This document shows, piece after piece, positions 26,472 to 34,256 of a stretch of DNA of 64,000 nucleotides. Each line of letters begins with the position of its first letter. Positions within the stretch are counted from its first letter, which is position 1. The stretch lies in the NCBI RefSeq assembly GCF_003148765.1, contig NZ_QGGV01000001.1:614001-678000 (forward strand), read 5' to 3'. The notes under the pieces are model-generated. The model did not search any database. It was not told the origin of the DNA and worked only from the letters and a program-made list of their open reading frames with translations. The position numbers and the translations under genes were made by a program. The DNA is from Silicimonas algicola. GTDB lineage: Bacteria > Pseudomonadota > Alphaproteobacteria > Rhodobacterales > Rhodobacteraceae.

Positions 26472-27544
26472 CCGATCTCACGCTCGGCGCGAAGGCCGCC
26501 CCGGTCCGCTTCGAAGGCGTCTCGAAGGTCTTCGGCAAGACCGTCGTGGCGGTCGACAACATCGACCTGAACGTCGAGGCAGGAAAGCTCGTCACCCTCC
26601 TCGGCCCCTCGGGCTGCGGCAAGACGACGACGCTTCGCATGATCGCAGGGCTCGAGATGGCGACGACGGGCCGCATCCTCATCGGTGACCGGGACGTGAC
26701 GCGTCTGCCCGCGACCGACCGCGACGTGTCGATGGTGTTCCAGTCCTACGCGCTTTTCCCGCACATGACCGTCCTTCAGAACGTCATGTACGGTCTGACC
26801 TTCTCGGGCTTCGGCAAGGCCGAGGCGCGCGACAGGGCGCATCACGGGCTCGACCTCGTCGGCTTGAAGGGCTTCGACGCGCGCCTGCCCTCCGAGCTGT
26901 CGGGCGGGCAGCAGCAGCGCGTCGCCGTGGCCCGCGCGCTGGTGCTGGAACCCCAGGTTCTCCTCTTCGACGAGCCGCTGTCGAACCTTGACGCCAAGCT
27001 GCGTCGGCAGGTCCGCGAGGATATCCGCGCCATCCAGAAGAACCTCGGCCTGACCGTCGTCTACGTCACCCACGACCAGGAGGAGGCGCTGGCGGTGTCC
27101 GACGAGATCGTCGTGATGCGCAACGCCTCCATCGCGCAGAAGGGCAGCCCGCGCGAGCTTTACGACGCCCCGACCGACCACTTCGTCGCCGACTTCATCG
27201 GCGAGGCGAACCTCGTTCCCTGCACCATCGTCTCGGTCGAGGGCGACATGGCGACGATCGAGATAGAAGGCTTTCGCGACCGCTTCCCGTCACGCGGCCT
27301 TCCCCCCGGTCCCGCAACTCTGGCCGTTCGACCGTCGCGCATCATCATGGGACAAGGGGAGGGCGTCCCCGCGACCGTGGCCAAGGCGACCTACGTCGGC
27401 GTCCGGATGGAGTACACGCTCGAAGGTGCCTTCGGGCAGGTCTTCGCGGTGCAGGACGAGGTGGACGATCCGTTGCCGGTCGGCCGCGAGGTGCGCATGT
27501 CCTTCACCCGCAGGGGACCCGTGTTGCTGCCTGCCGAAGCGTGA
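26468..27544 (+). CDS. ABC transporter ATP-binding protein with TOBE domain
   Basis: A 358-residue ATPase: Walker A GPSGCGKTTT (~42), Q-loop MVFQSYALFPHM, signature LSGGQQQRVAVARAL (~140), Walker B VLLFDEPLSNLD and switch THDQEEA. The C-terminal ~120 residues form the TOBE/OB regulatory domain common in PotA/FbpC-like subunits. It drives the importer with the two preceding genes and shares ATGA with the permease and GTGA with the phosphatase that follows. Generic databases may call it a spermidine or iron ATPase; the neighbourhood argues for an organophosphorus substrate. Confidence 0.9.
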   Translation: MTDLTLGAKAAPVRFEGVSKVFGKTVVAVDNIDLNVEAGKLVTLLGPSGCGKTTTLRMIAGLEMATTGRILIGDRDVTRLPATDRDVSMVFQSYALFPHMTVLQNVMYGLTFSGFGKAEARDRAHHGLDLVGLKGFDARLPSELSGGQQQRVAVARALVLEPQVLLFDEPLSNLDAKLRRQVREDIRAIQKNLGLTVVYVTHDQEEALAVSDEIVVMRNASIAQKGSPRELYDAPTDHFVADFIGEANLVPCTIVSVEGDMATIEIEGFRDRFPSRGLPPGPATLAVRPSRIIMGQGEGVPATVAKATYVGVRMEYTLEGAFGQVFAVQDEVDDPLPVGREVRMSFTRRGPVLLPAEA

Positions 27545-28110
27545 GGGCGCGGCTGATCTTCGTCACCCATCCGCAGGTGACGGTCGATCCGCTCACGGCG
27601 ATCACCGGGTGGGCCCTCAGCGAGACAGGCAGGCGCCGCGCGGACATCTTCGCGCGCAGCAGCACGCTGGACGATATGACGGCCCTTTGGTCCAGCGGTG
27701 AGACCAAAGCGCTGGAAACCGCAGCCATCATCGGCGAACACCGCCGGTGTCCCGTGCAGGTGATCGCGGACCTCGGCGAGAACGACCGCAGCTCGACCGG
27801 ATACCTTCCGCCTGCCGACTTCGAGGCGGCGGCGGATCGCTTCTTCGCGGCGCCTTCCGAGAGCTTTCGGGGCTGGGAAACCGCCCGAGCCGCGCAGGCG
27901 CGCGTCATCGCCGCCCTCAGCCGCATCGTACAGGACCACGAGGGGGGCGATCTCGTGATCGTTTCGCACGGCGCGGTCGGAACGCTCTTGCGCTGCCTTC
28001 TCGCCGGCCTTCCCATCGACCGTCGCCACGACCAGCCGGGGCAGGGGCACTACTGGACCGCGACGCTTCCCGACCTTGCCGACCCGACCGGGTGGCAGCC
28101 CATCGCCTGA
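27541..28110 (+). CDS. Histidine phosphatase family protein
   Basis: A 189-residue protein of the phosphoglycerate-mutase-like histidine phosphatases. The N-terminal motif, normally R-H-G, reads VTHPQV here: the phospho-accepting His is kept but the preceding Arg and following Gly are changed, a variant seen in a subgroup with T-H-P/S-H-P. GETKALETAAI and the second His in IVSHGAVGTLLRCL are conserved. It starts at a GTG within the ATPase stop, so it is part of the importer operon, which suggests that it removes phosphate from a product of the imported compound. Its stop is two bases from that of the convergent inositol-phosphatase gene. Confidence 0.8.
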   Translation: MRARLIFVTHPQVTVDPLTAITGWALSETGRRRADIFARSSTLDDMTALWSSGETKALETAAIIGEHRRCPVQVIADLGENDRSSTGYLPPADFEAAADRFFAAPSESFRGWETARAAQARVIAALSRIVQDHEGGDLVIVSHGAVGTLLRCLLAGLPIDRRHDQPGQGHYWTATLPDLADPTGWQPIA

Positions 28111-28112
28111 GA

Positions 28113-28901
28113 TCAGTCGGCCCAGGCCTCGATAGCCATGTCGCGGAGTGCGTCGAAGGCGAGAGGGCCCGACGCGATGACGCGGCCCCCGTCCTCGATC
28201 ATCGCCTGTGCGTCCTGGTCCTCGACGCGGCCACGCGCCTCTCGGATCAAAAGCTGGCCAGCGAGGCAATCCCAGGCATTCATGTGCTGCTCGACATATC
28301 CCAGCAGGCGACCCGACGCGACGTAGGCAAGCGACAGCGCGCCCGAGGCGTTGCGATGGAACATGGCGCCCGTGCCGATCAGAGTCTCGATCAGCGGCAC
28401 CGTCTTCGCCGCGTCGACACGGTTGGAATAGCCCACGCCGACCGTCCCGCTGTCGAGCGCCGTATCCGTTGCGACGGACATCGGGCGTCCGTTGAGGAAG
28501 GCCCCGCCGCCCGCGCGCGCGGCGAAGGTCTCGCCATGCACGGGGTCGTGGATGACCCCCGCAACGATCTCGGGCCCCTGAACGCAGGCAAGGACGACGC
28601 ACCAGGCGGGGATCTCCTGCACGAAGTTCGTCGTGCCGTCGATTGGGTCGATGACCCAGGTGAACCCGGATCGCCCTTCGGACGCCGCATATTCCTCGCC
28701 CACCACTGCGTCGTCCGGCCAGGCGTCCGCCAGACGTTCTCGGATCAGCGCCTCGACGCCACGGTCAGCCTCGCTGACCCAGTCCTGCCTGCCCTTCGCC
28801 TCGACCACGAGCGATGGCCGGTCGCGGAACTTGTCGAGCGCAAGTCGTCCGGCCTCCGCACAGATTTCAATTGCGGACGTCAGGCGGTCTTCGATCTGCA
28901 T
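28113..28901 (-). CDS. Inositol monophosphatase family protein
   Basis: A 262-residue Mg-dependent phosphatase. All signatures are visible: GEE (~68), WVIDPIDGTTNF (~82-93), and WDCLAGQLLIREARG (~211). The usual WDxAAG is WDCLAG here. Such enzymes hydrolyse inositol-1-phosphate, histidinol phosphate, PAP or other small phosphomonoesters, and the sequence does not decide among them. It converges on the histidine phosphatase gene and is separated from the upstream esterase gene by a hairpin (28938-28975), so it may be transcribed alone or by read-through. Confidence 0.85.
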   Translation of the reverse strand: MQIEDRLTSAIEICAEAGRLALDKFRDRPSLVVEAKGRQDWVSEADRGVEALIRERLADAWPDDAVVGEEYAASEGRSGFTWVIDPIDGTTNFVQEIPAWCVVLACVQGPEIVAGVIHDPVHGETFAARAGGGAFLNGRPMSVATDTALDSGTVGVGYSNRVDAAKTVPLIETLIGTGAMFHRNASGALSLAYVASGRLLGYVEQHMNAWDCLAGQLLIREARGRVEDQDAQAMIEDGGRVIASGPLAFDALRDMAIEAWAD

Positions 28902-28937
28902 GGGTGTCTCGTCTCTGTTTGAGTGTATCGGTCGGTG

Positions 28938-28975
28938 GGCTCCGCCGGATGATCTGCGAGGAAGCCGGCAGAGCC
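28938..28975 (-). terminator. Hairpin after the PHB-depolymerase-like gene
   Basis: In the minus-strand RNA, GGCUCUGCCGG pairs with CCGGCGGAGCC (11 bp, one U-G wobble) around a 16-base loop. It lies 15 bases after the esterase stop and before the inositol-phosphatase gene. No T run follows, so it may be a partial terminator or a stabiliser. Confidence 0.45.
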
Positions 28976-28989
28976 AAGGGGCGCTGTGG

Positions 28990-30030
28990 TCAGGCCGTCG
29001 TTTCCGCCGACACGGCGAGGAAGAAGCGCACCATTTCCGCCGAGGCGTCAGGTCCCTCGGGGTGGGTGTAGCTTCCCGCAGGCGAACCGCCCGACCAGGC
29101 GTGGCCTATGCCCGAAAGCCGCCAGTCCTCGGCCAGCGTGCGCCCCGCCGTGTCGCGGTGCAGGGCAACGGTTGCACCCGGCACCTGCGACGCGATCTCC
29201 ACCGTCGTTTCCTCGCCGAGCGACGCGGCGATGACCGCGTCCGCATTGCCGGGTGCGACCGTCGCATCCGCCGTTCCGTGGAAGACGATGCTGCGCACGG
29301 GCGGTGTCGCGCGCCGCGTCCCGCCGCGTCCGCCTCGCATCGCCGCAAGCGCGCTTGGCAGGTCGCTGGCGGACCCGGGCGCCAGCCCCGAATGCACGCC
29401 GACCGCAGCGAAGACCTCGGGGTGCGTCCCGCCAAGGATCGCCGCCATAGCCGCCCCCGCCGAGAGACCCGCGACATAGGTCCGGCCCTGCGGAACGCCA
29501 TGCTGCGCGGCGAGGCTGCCGGCAAGGTCCGCCAGCAGCGCCGGTTCGCCCTGGTCCCGCGCCTGGTCCTCGGGACGGAACCAGTTCCAGCAACCCATCT
29601 GGTTGGCCTGCCGGGTCTGCTCGGGATAGACCACGACCAGGTTCTCGCGCTCGGCATGAAGGTTCATGCGCGTGCCCGTGGCGAAGTCGTCGGCATCCTG
29701 CGTGCAGCCGTGCAGCATCAGGACAAGGCCCTGCGGCGGTTCCGCCCGAGGCGTTGGCACGAAGACACGGTAGTCGCGCGCTCCGAAGCGGCTCTCGTGC
29801 CGTCCCGTCTCGTAGACCGCGCCATCCGGAACGTCCGGGCGAACCGACCCGCCCCGATGCTTGGGCCGCGCCTTGACCAGAGAGGATATGACTTCACCGA
29901 GGGGCCGGCGCGGCCGTTTGGGTCCGTCGCCCGAAAGCGCCGTCTGAAGGATACGTGTCGCCTCGGAGGGGTTTCCGGCGCGCGTCTGCTCGAGCGCCCG
30001 GCCCATGGCCGTCGCGAATTGGTCGTTCAT
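28990..30030 (-). CDS. PHB-depolymerase-family esterase
   Basis: A 346-residue alpha/beta-hydrolase of the extracellular-PHB-depolymerase-type esterase family. The oxyanion region LVLMLHGCTQDADDF (~101) is followed by CWNWF, the nucleophile motif GLSAGAAMAAILGGTHPEVF (~193) and a late catalytic His in GIGHAWSGG. No signal peptide is present: the N-terminus is a charged ~60-residue extension. It could act on polyhydroxybutyrate, feruloyl or acetyl esters. AAGGA precedes the ATG. It lies 30 bases after a ribbon-helix-helix gene on the same strand, and the two probably form an operon. Confidence 0.82.
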   Translation of the reverse strand: MNDQFATAMGRALEQTRAGNPSEATRILQTALSGDGPKRPRRPLGEVISSLVKARPKHRGGSVRPDVPDGAVYETGRHESRFGARDYRVFVPTPRAEPPQGLVLMLHGCTQDADDFATGTRMNLHAERENLVVVYPEQTRQANQMGCWNWFRPEDQARDQGEPALLADLAGSLAAQHGVPQGRTYVAGLSAGAAMAAILGGTHPEVFAAVGVHSGLAPGSASDLPSALAAMRGGRGGTRRATPPVRSIVFHGTADATVAPGNADAVIAASLGEETTVEIASQVPGATVALHRDTAGRTLAEDWRLSGIGHAWSGGSPAGSYTHPEGPDASAEMVRFFLAVSAETTA

Positions 30031-30060
30031 CGTTCTAATCCTTGAAAGGAGGCCGTGGCC

Positions 30061-30471
30061 TCAGGTCATTCGGTCCTTGAGGGCCGCCTTGAGTTCCCTC
30101 GACGCCTGAAGGGCGCCGAGAACGTGAATGGATCCGATCGTCGCCAGCGCGAGGTCGGTCGAGACGTCCGACGCGATCCGCGCCAAACCCACGACCCGGA
30201 TATCCAGGAGTTCGCCCTTGGACCGCGCCGCCTCCAGTTGCGCCCTGGTCAGGTCGACCAGGCCAAGCTCCAACGTGTGCCGCTTCATCGAAGACGTCAC
30301 CTGATCCTGCTCGGTCGTGATCTGGTTGCGGATGGCTGTCCGGATAAAATCCGTGCGGTTCGAATAGAACCCCTCGCTCACCAGAAGATCGATGCGTCCA
30401 AGGTCGACATGTCCGAGGTTGATCGTGATCTTCTCAGTCTCGGGAGGCCGCAGCGGGTGTATCTTCGGCAT
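30061..30471 (-). CDS. Ribbon-helix-helix (CopG-type) DNA-binding protein
   Basis: A 136-residue protein. Residues ~12-50 form a ribbon-helix-helix domain: the strand EKITINLGHVDLGRIDLLV is followed by two helices with YSNRTDFIRTAIRNQI. The C-terminal ~80 residues have a repeated strand-like segment and no recognised domain. ATG 30471 is used because GGAG lies six bases before it; an ATG 12 bases upstream is less likely. A perfect CCATCC-N4-GGATGG repeat overlaps the leader, as expected for an autoregulated CopG-type repressor. It is upstream of the esterase gene and probably controls it. Confidence 0.75.
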   Translation of the reverse strand: MPKIHPLRPPETEKITINLGHVDLGRIDLLVSEGFYSNRTDFIRTAIRNQITTEQDQVTSSMKRHTLELGLVDLTRAQLEAARSKGELLDIRVVGLARIASDVSTDLALATIGSIHVLGALQASRELKAALKDRMT

Positions 30472-30477
30472 TCTATT

Positions 30478-30504
30478 CTCCATCCACTTGGATGGTATAT
30501 GGAG
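30478..30504. promoter_or_regulatory. Candidate operator of the ribbon-helix-helix regulator
   Basis: The perfect inverted repeat CCATCC-ACTT-GGATGG lies at 30480-30495, with outer CTCCAT (30478-30483) and ATGGAG (30499-30504) adding a second, offset pair. It begins nine bases upstream of the regulator start codon. Ribbon-helix-helix repressors bind such short repeats as dimers of dimers, so it is a natural autoregulatory site. Confidence 0.55.
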
Positions 30505-30561
30505 TGCGGCGCGCATTGTGCAAGTGCAGCATGAAGAAACATCGCCGAATGAAAGCAAGTT

Positions 30562-31740
30562 CTATATCCGCGCGAGGTCTCGAAGAGGCATCGGCAGCCC
30601 GTGGTCGCCGTGGCCGAGGCCGGCCTCCCGATAAAGCGTCTCGATCTCGTCGACCATCGTGCCAATCGAGAAACGACTGCCCGCAGAACGGGAGCGCTGG
30701 CCGGATGCACACATGCGATCCTTGCTCGACATCAGGTGGAGGAGGGAGGTGGCAATGGCCTTCGCGTCCGTACAATCCTCGACGAGATCGGCGTCCCGCC
30801 CGAAGACCGTCTCGGTTCCGGCGTTTCGGACAGCGACGATTGGCATTCCGACGGCGCAGGCCTCCAGAAGGACATAGGGCAGGGACTCATACCGGCTGGT
30901 GTGGACCTGCAAATCCATGTCGCGCATGTGCTCCACGAAGTTCACCTGGCCGAGGAGACTGACACTGTCCTCGAGGCCGTGAGCGGCGATGTAGCTCTTC
31001 AGGTCGGCCTCAAGAGGACCCGCTCCGATGACTACCGCCTGGATGTCGTCGCGCTGGAGGCGGGCCAATGCGAAGGCTTCGATGAAGGCCATCGGGTTCT
31101 TCTGATGCACAAGACGTCCCACGAAGCCGACTCTCAGACGGCCATCGCCCCGCGGTCGCGGCTGTCCTGCGGTTCCTGCAATGGCGTCAAGGTCAATCCC
31201 GTTCGGAACATAGCGCAACCGATCCTTGGCAAGGCCGATGTCGCGGGCATAGTCCAGTTCCTCGGGTGAGACGGCGATGATCCGGTCGTGCGGACGCCCC
31301 AACCAGTGGTCCACGCACCGCATGACCCGGCCCTTTGTTCGGGAAAGCGACCGATCCATGCCGCGGAAGGCGTGGGGGGTGAACAGCGTGGCGCGATAAC
31401 GGCGACGCAGGGTCTGCGCGATGAGGCCGGCCTTGCTCGAATGGGCATGGAGGATCCGGTCCCTCGTGTTCGGCCCGAGCAGCGAGCGCAGCCGCATGGC
31501 AACCCGGAGGTCGGACGGGTGCGGCTCGCGTCGCATGTCGATACGGATGAATCGTCCCGGTGGCACCCGCGCCAGCCAGTCGAGGAATTGCGGCTCGCTT
31601 CGTGCGAGCGAGGCGATGAGACGCACGTCGTGGCCCCGGGCGAGGAGAGCGTCGAACAGGTCCATGACATGGCGCACCGACCCACCGCCGGTGCTTTCAA
31701 TCATCAGGTCTATGCCAAGGGAAGGGCGCGTGACCGTCAT
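30562..31740 (-). CDS. Glycosyltransferase family 4 (last EPS operon gene)
   Basis: A 392-residue GT-B glycosyltransferase. The N-terminal domain has IESTGGGSVRHVMDLFDALL (~14) and ILHAHSSKAGL (~95). The donor domain has VGFVGRLVHQKNP and the E-x7-E motif in ESLPYVLLEACAVGMP. It should add one sugar of the exopolysaccharide repeat on the cytoplasmic face of the membrane. Its ATG overlaps the stop of the preceding GT4 gene. It is the 3' end of the operon; no strong terminator is visible before the convergent intergenic space at 30472-30561. Confidence 0.85.
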   Translation of the reverse strand: MTVTRPSLGIDLMIESTGGGSVRHVMDLFDALLARGHDVRLIASLARSEPQFLDWLARVPPGRFIRIDMRREPHPSDLRVAMRLRSLLGPNTRDRILHAHSSKAGLIAQTLRRRYRATLFTPHAFRGMDRSLSRTKGRVMRCVDHWLGRPHDRIIAVSPEELDYARDIGLAKDRLRYVPNGIDLDAIAGTAGQPRPRGDGRLRVGFVGRLVHQKNPMAFIEAFALARLQRDDIQAVVIGAGPLEADLKSYIAAHGLEDSVSLLGQVNFVEHMRDMDLQVHTSRYESLPYVLLEACAVGMPIVAVRNAGTETVFGRDADLVEDCTDAKAIATSLLHLMSSKDRMCASGQRSRSAGSRFSIGTMVDEIETLYREAGLGHGDHGLPMPLRDLARI

Positions 31741-32786
31741 GCGAAAACCCTTCCGAAGAGATCGGCATAAAGCGACGCCGTCGTGTCCCAGTCGAAGCGG
31801 CGAGACGATGCGATGCGGGCGGCGATGGCGTCCGGAGCGTCCGAGCCGCCGAGGAGGTCCACCATCGCGTCTGCGATATGGGCAACGCTGTTCGGGTCGA
31901 CGAGAAGCGTGTCGGCGGGGCTGACCTCGGGCAGGGCGGAGACGGCAGACGTCAGGACGCGCGCGCCGCAGGCGGCGGCCTCGACCACGGGAAGGCCGAA
32001 GCCCTCGTAGAGCGACGGAAAGACGAGGCCTCGGGAGCCGGTGTAAAGGCAGGCGAGGTCGTCGTCGCTGACAGGTCCGACGTGCAGGATCGATGCCGGA
32101 GGCTCCCCGATCTCGGCCGCCTTGAAGACGCGAGCGTTCGATGTGCGTCCGAAAGTCACCAGCCGGGCCTCCGGGTGACGGTCCGAGACGATGCGCCAGG
32201 CCTCCACGATGCGGGCGAGGTTCTTCCGGGGATCGTTGCCGAGGAAGGCGACAAGGTATGGGGCGTCCGGAATTCCCAACCGTTCGAGTGTTTCGCGCGT
32301 GCTTTCCGGTTGGGTGCGCCGGAAGGCGACGGAGGTGCCGGAGTAGATCCGGGTCACCAGATCGGGTCGCGCGCCGTAGTGCTCGATCAGCCGCTCGCGG
32401 GTGAAGTCCGACACGGTGACGATGTGGCGCGCATTTCGGACCAAGCGCGAGACGACCTGATCGTAGACGACGGCGAACGAGCGCGAGAACCATGCGGGCT
32501 CGTCGACGAAGGCGATGTCGTGAACGGTCACGACATGGCTCGGGTGATAGATAGGTCCGGTGGTCGAGGGGCTCCACAGGTTCTGCCGCCGCGCCTTGCG
32601 CGGCAGCACCGTCTGCTCCCAGAGATGCCCCTTCGGCCCCGAGGATGACGCCTCCCCCGGCTGCACAAGTTCGACCCCCGCGAGACGCCGCGAGATCTCT
32701 TCGGCGACCCGCTTCTGTCCGTTCGAGGGCACGCCTAGAACCCTGGCGTTGACCATGAGCGGATGAGAAATCTGGATGGAAACCAT
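31737..32786 (-). CDS. Glycosyltransferase family 4
   Basis: A 349-residue GT4 enzyme. It opens without a signal (MVSIQISHPLMVNARVLGVP), has HPSHVVTVHDIAFVDEPAWF (~84), and in the donor domain FLGNDPRKNLARIVEAW and the acidic motif in SLYEGFGLPVVEAAACGARV, typical of mannosyl- or rhamnosyltransferases of the WbaZ/MtfB kind. It starts 12 bases after the polymerase gene and overlaps the next GT4 gene. It probably assembles part of the repeating unit. Confidence 0.85.
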   Translation of the reverse strand: MVSIQISHPLMVNARVLGVPSNGQKRVAEEISRRLAGVELVQPGEASSSGPKGHLWEQTVLPRKARRQNLWSPSTTGPIYHPSHVVTVHDIAFVDEPAWFSRSFAVVYDQVVSRLVRNARHIVTVSDFTRERLIEHYGARPDLVTRIYSGTSVAFRRTQPESTRETLERLGIPDAPYLVAFLGNDPRKNLARIVEAWRIVSDRHPEARLVTFGRTSNARVFKAAEIGEPPASILHVGPVSDDDLACLYTGSRGLVFPSLYEGFGLPVVEAAACGARVLTSAVSALPEVSPADTLLVDPNSVAHIADAMVDLLGGSDAPDAIAARIASSRRFDWDTTASLYADLFGRVFA

Positions 32787-32798
32787 GAAATGTCCTGT

Positions 32799-34256
32799 TC
32801 AGGCGCCGCGCGCGAAGGTGCCGGTCGGGGAGGAGCCCCGCCGGGCAAACTGTCTGGCGGCATGAGTGGGAGGCAGCGAGACCGCCACCAGCAACCGGGG
32901 ATGCGAAAGCGCGGCCAGCGTGTAGAAGAGCGGTCCGAGATCGAAGACGTGGAAGGATGCTGACGCCGCGATGAGGCCGGAGATGACGCCCCACCGCGCC
33001 GCGTTGGCCAGAACCCTGGTCTCCGGATCACAGTCCCGGACCGACGTGTCCCGACCGAACAGGCTGGCGATGAAGAGACAGAAGCATACCGTCCCGAAGA
33101 GCCCCAGGTTCGACAGAAGCGTCAGGACGAAGCTCGACGTCCGCACGCTGCCGATCCCCGCGCCGAGCATCAGGGTGTCGAAGAACGTCTTGAAGGCGCC
33201 TGCGTTCAGGTTCGACCTCTCGGCGCCCGAGGTCGAGCTCATCTTGTTGGTGATCGTCTCGTCGATCAGGACGCGCGCCTGGTCCCCCAGACCCGGCGCC
33301 AGCAGAAGCAGGGTCGCGGCGACAAGGAACAGCGCCAGACCGCAGACGAGGATGACCCGCATGGTCCGGAACCGCTCCAGCAGCCAGGCGTCCTTGAGAG
33401 CCACGAGAAGGAACAGCGCCGAGGCCACCGTCAGGGCCGCGTAGGCTGTGGAGGACGTCGAAAGGATGAGAAGGACGAGCGTCATGTAGAAGACCGGCTG
33501 CGTGATCCTCGTCCGGTAGCGGGCGAGCACCAGCCTCAACGTCATGCCGAGGATGGTCATCCCATAGATCGAATACATCGACGTCTCGGGAAAAAGCCCG
33601 CTGATGCGCTTGAAGCCGGCAATCTCGTTGTCGGTCCAGCTCGTGTAGGTGGCGGTCCGCAACCAGTCGAGAAGAACGCCGGTCCCGCTGTAGTAGGTCG
33701 CAAGGTCGATCAGCGAAATGGCGACGTGAGCGACACCGAGAAAGACGAGGCCGTCCAGCACCGCACGGTGGCTGCGGCGCGTGGCGATCAGGGCCGTCAC
33801 GCTGCCGTAGAGGACCAGTTGGCCGATGGAATACACCGTCTGCGTCAGGTTTCCCGACATGGGCTCGAAGGGAAAGAGGAAGGTCGGTTCGCCTTCCGGC
33901 GCGGGACGGGACACAGGGTAGACTTCGATCTTGCCGTGGAAGAAGGGGCCGATGAGAAACGCCGCCACGGCGCCGTAGAGGATGGCGAGCAGGAGCCAGA
34001 AACCGGGGCTTCCGACGCGGAAGGCCGCAAGGAAGCGCAGGGCTCCGCCCTTTGTCATCAGGTTTCTCAAGGCGATGAACCCGGTAAAGGCCGGAGCGGC
34101 CAGGATGGACGCGCCCCCGAGCGACGGCGGGTTCACCACGGCTCCCGATCCGAGGAGGGTGAGCAGCAGCGCGGTCTTCACGACGACCTCTTCGCGCCGG
34201 AACAGCACGGCAAGACCGAGAGCGGCGACGAGGAGGCCTAGAAACGTGGGTTGCAC
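32799..34256 (-). CDS. Wzy-like exopolysaccharide polymerase
   Basis: A 485-residue hydrophobic protein with at least ten membrane segments and a large loop between segments in the middle, the profile of O-antigen/EPS polymerases. The sequence TSSTAYAALTVASALFLLVA and the loop with NKMSSTSGAERSNLNAGAF, followed by GAGIGSVRTSSF, resemble the Wzy_C-type region. GTG 34256 is chosen: GGAGG lies seven bases upstream, and it begins within the acyltransferase gene (19-base overlap). It would join lipid-linked repeats in the periplasm after flipping. The protein family evolves fast, so the call rests on topology and context. Confidence 0.75.
   Translation of the reverse strand: MQPTFLGLLVAALGLAVLFRREEVVVKTALLLTLLGSGAVVNPPSLGGASILAAPAFTGFIALRNLMTKGGALRFLAAFRVGSPGFWLLLAILYGAVAAFLIGPFFHGKIEVYPVSRPAPEGEPTFLFPFEPMSGNLTQTVYSIGQLVLYGSVTALIATRRSHRAVLDGLVFLGVAHVAISLIDLATYYSGTGVLLDWLRTATYTSWTDNEIAGFKRISGLFPETSMYSIYGMTILGMTLRLVLARYRTRITQPVFYMTLVLLILSTSSTAYAALTVASALFLLVALKDAWLLERFRTMRVILVCGLALFLVAATLLLLAPGLGDQARVLIDETITNKMSSTSGAERSNLNAGAFKTFFDTLMLGAGIGSVRTSSFVLTLLSNLGLFGTVCFCLFIASLFGRDTSVRDCDPETRVLANAARWGVISGLIAASASFHVFDLGPLFYTLAALSHPRLLVAVSLPPTHAARQFARRGSSPTGTFARGA

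Noticed and set aside
23232-27544. Iron(III) ABC transporter
   Set aside because: The ferric-binding Tyr pair is missing, and all neighbours concern phosphate or phosphonate, so an organophosphorus importer fits better.
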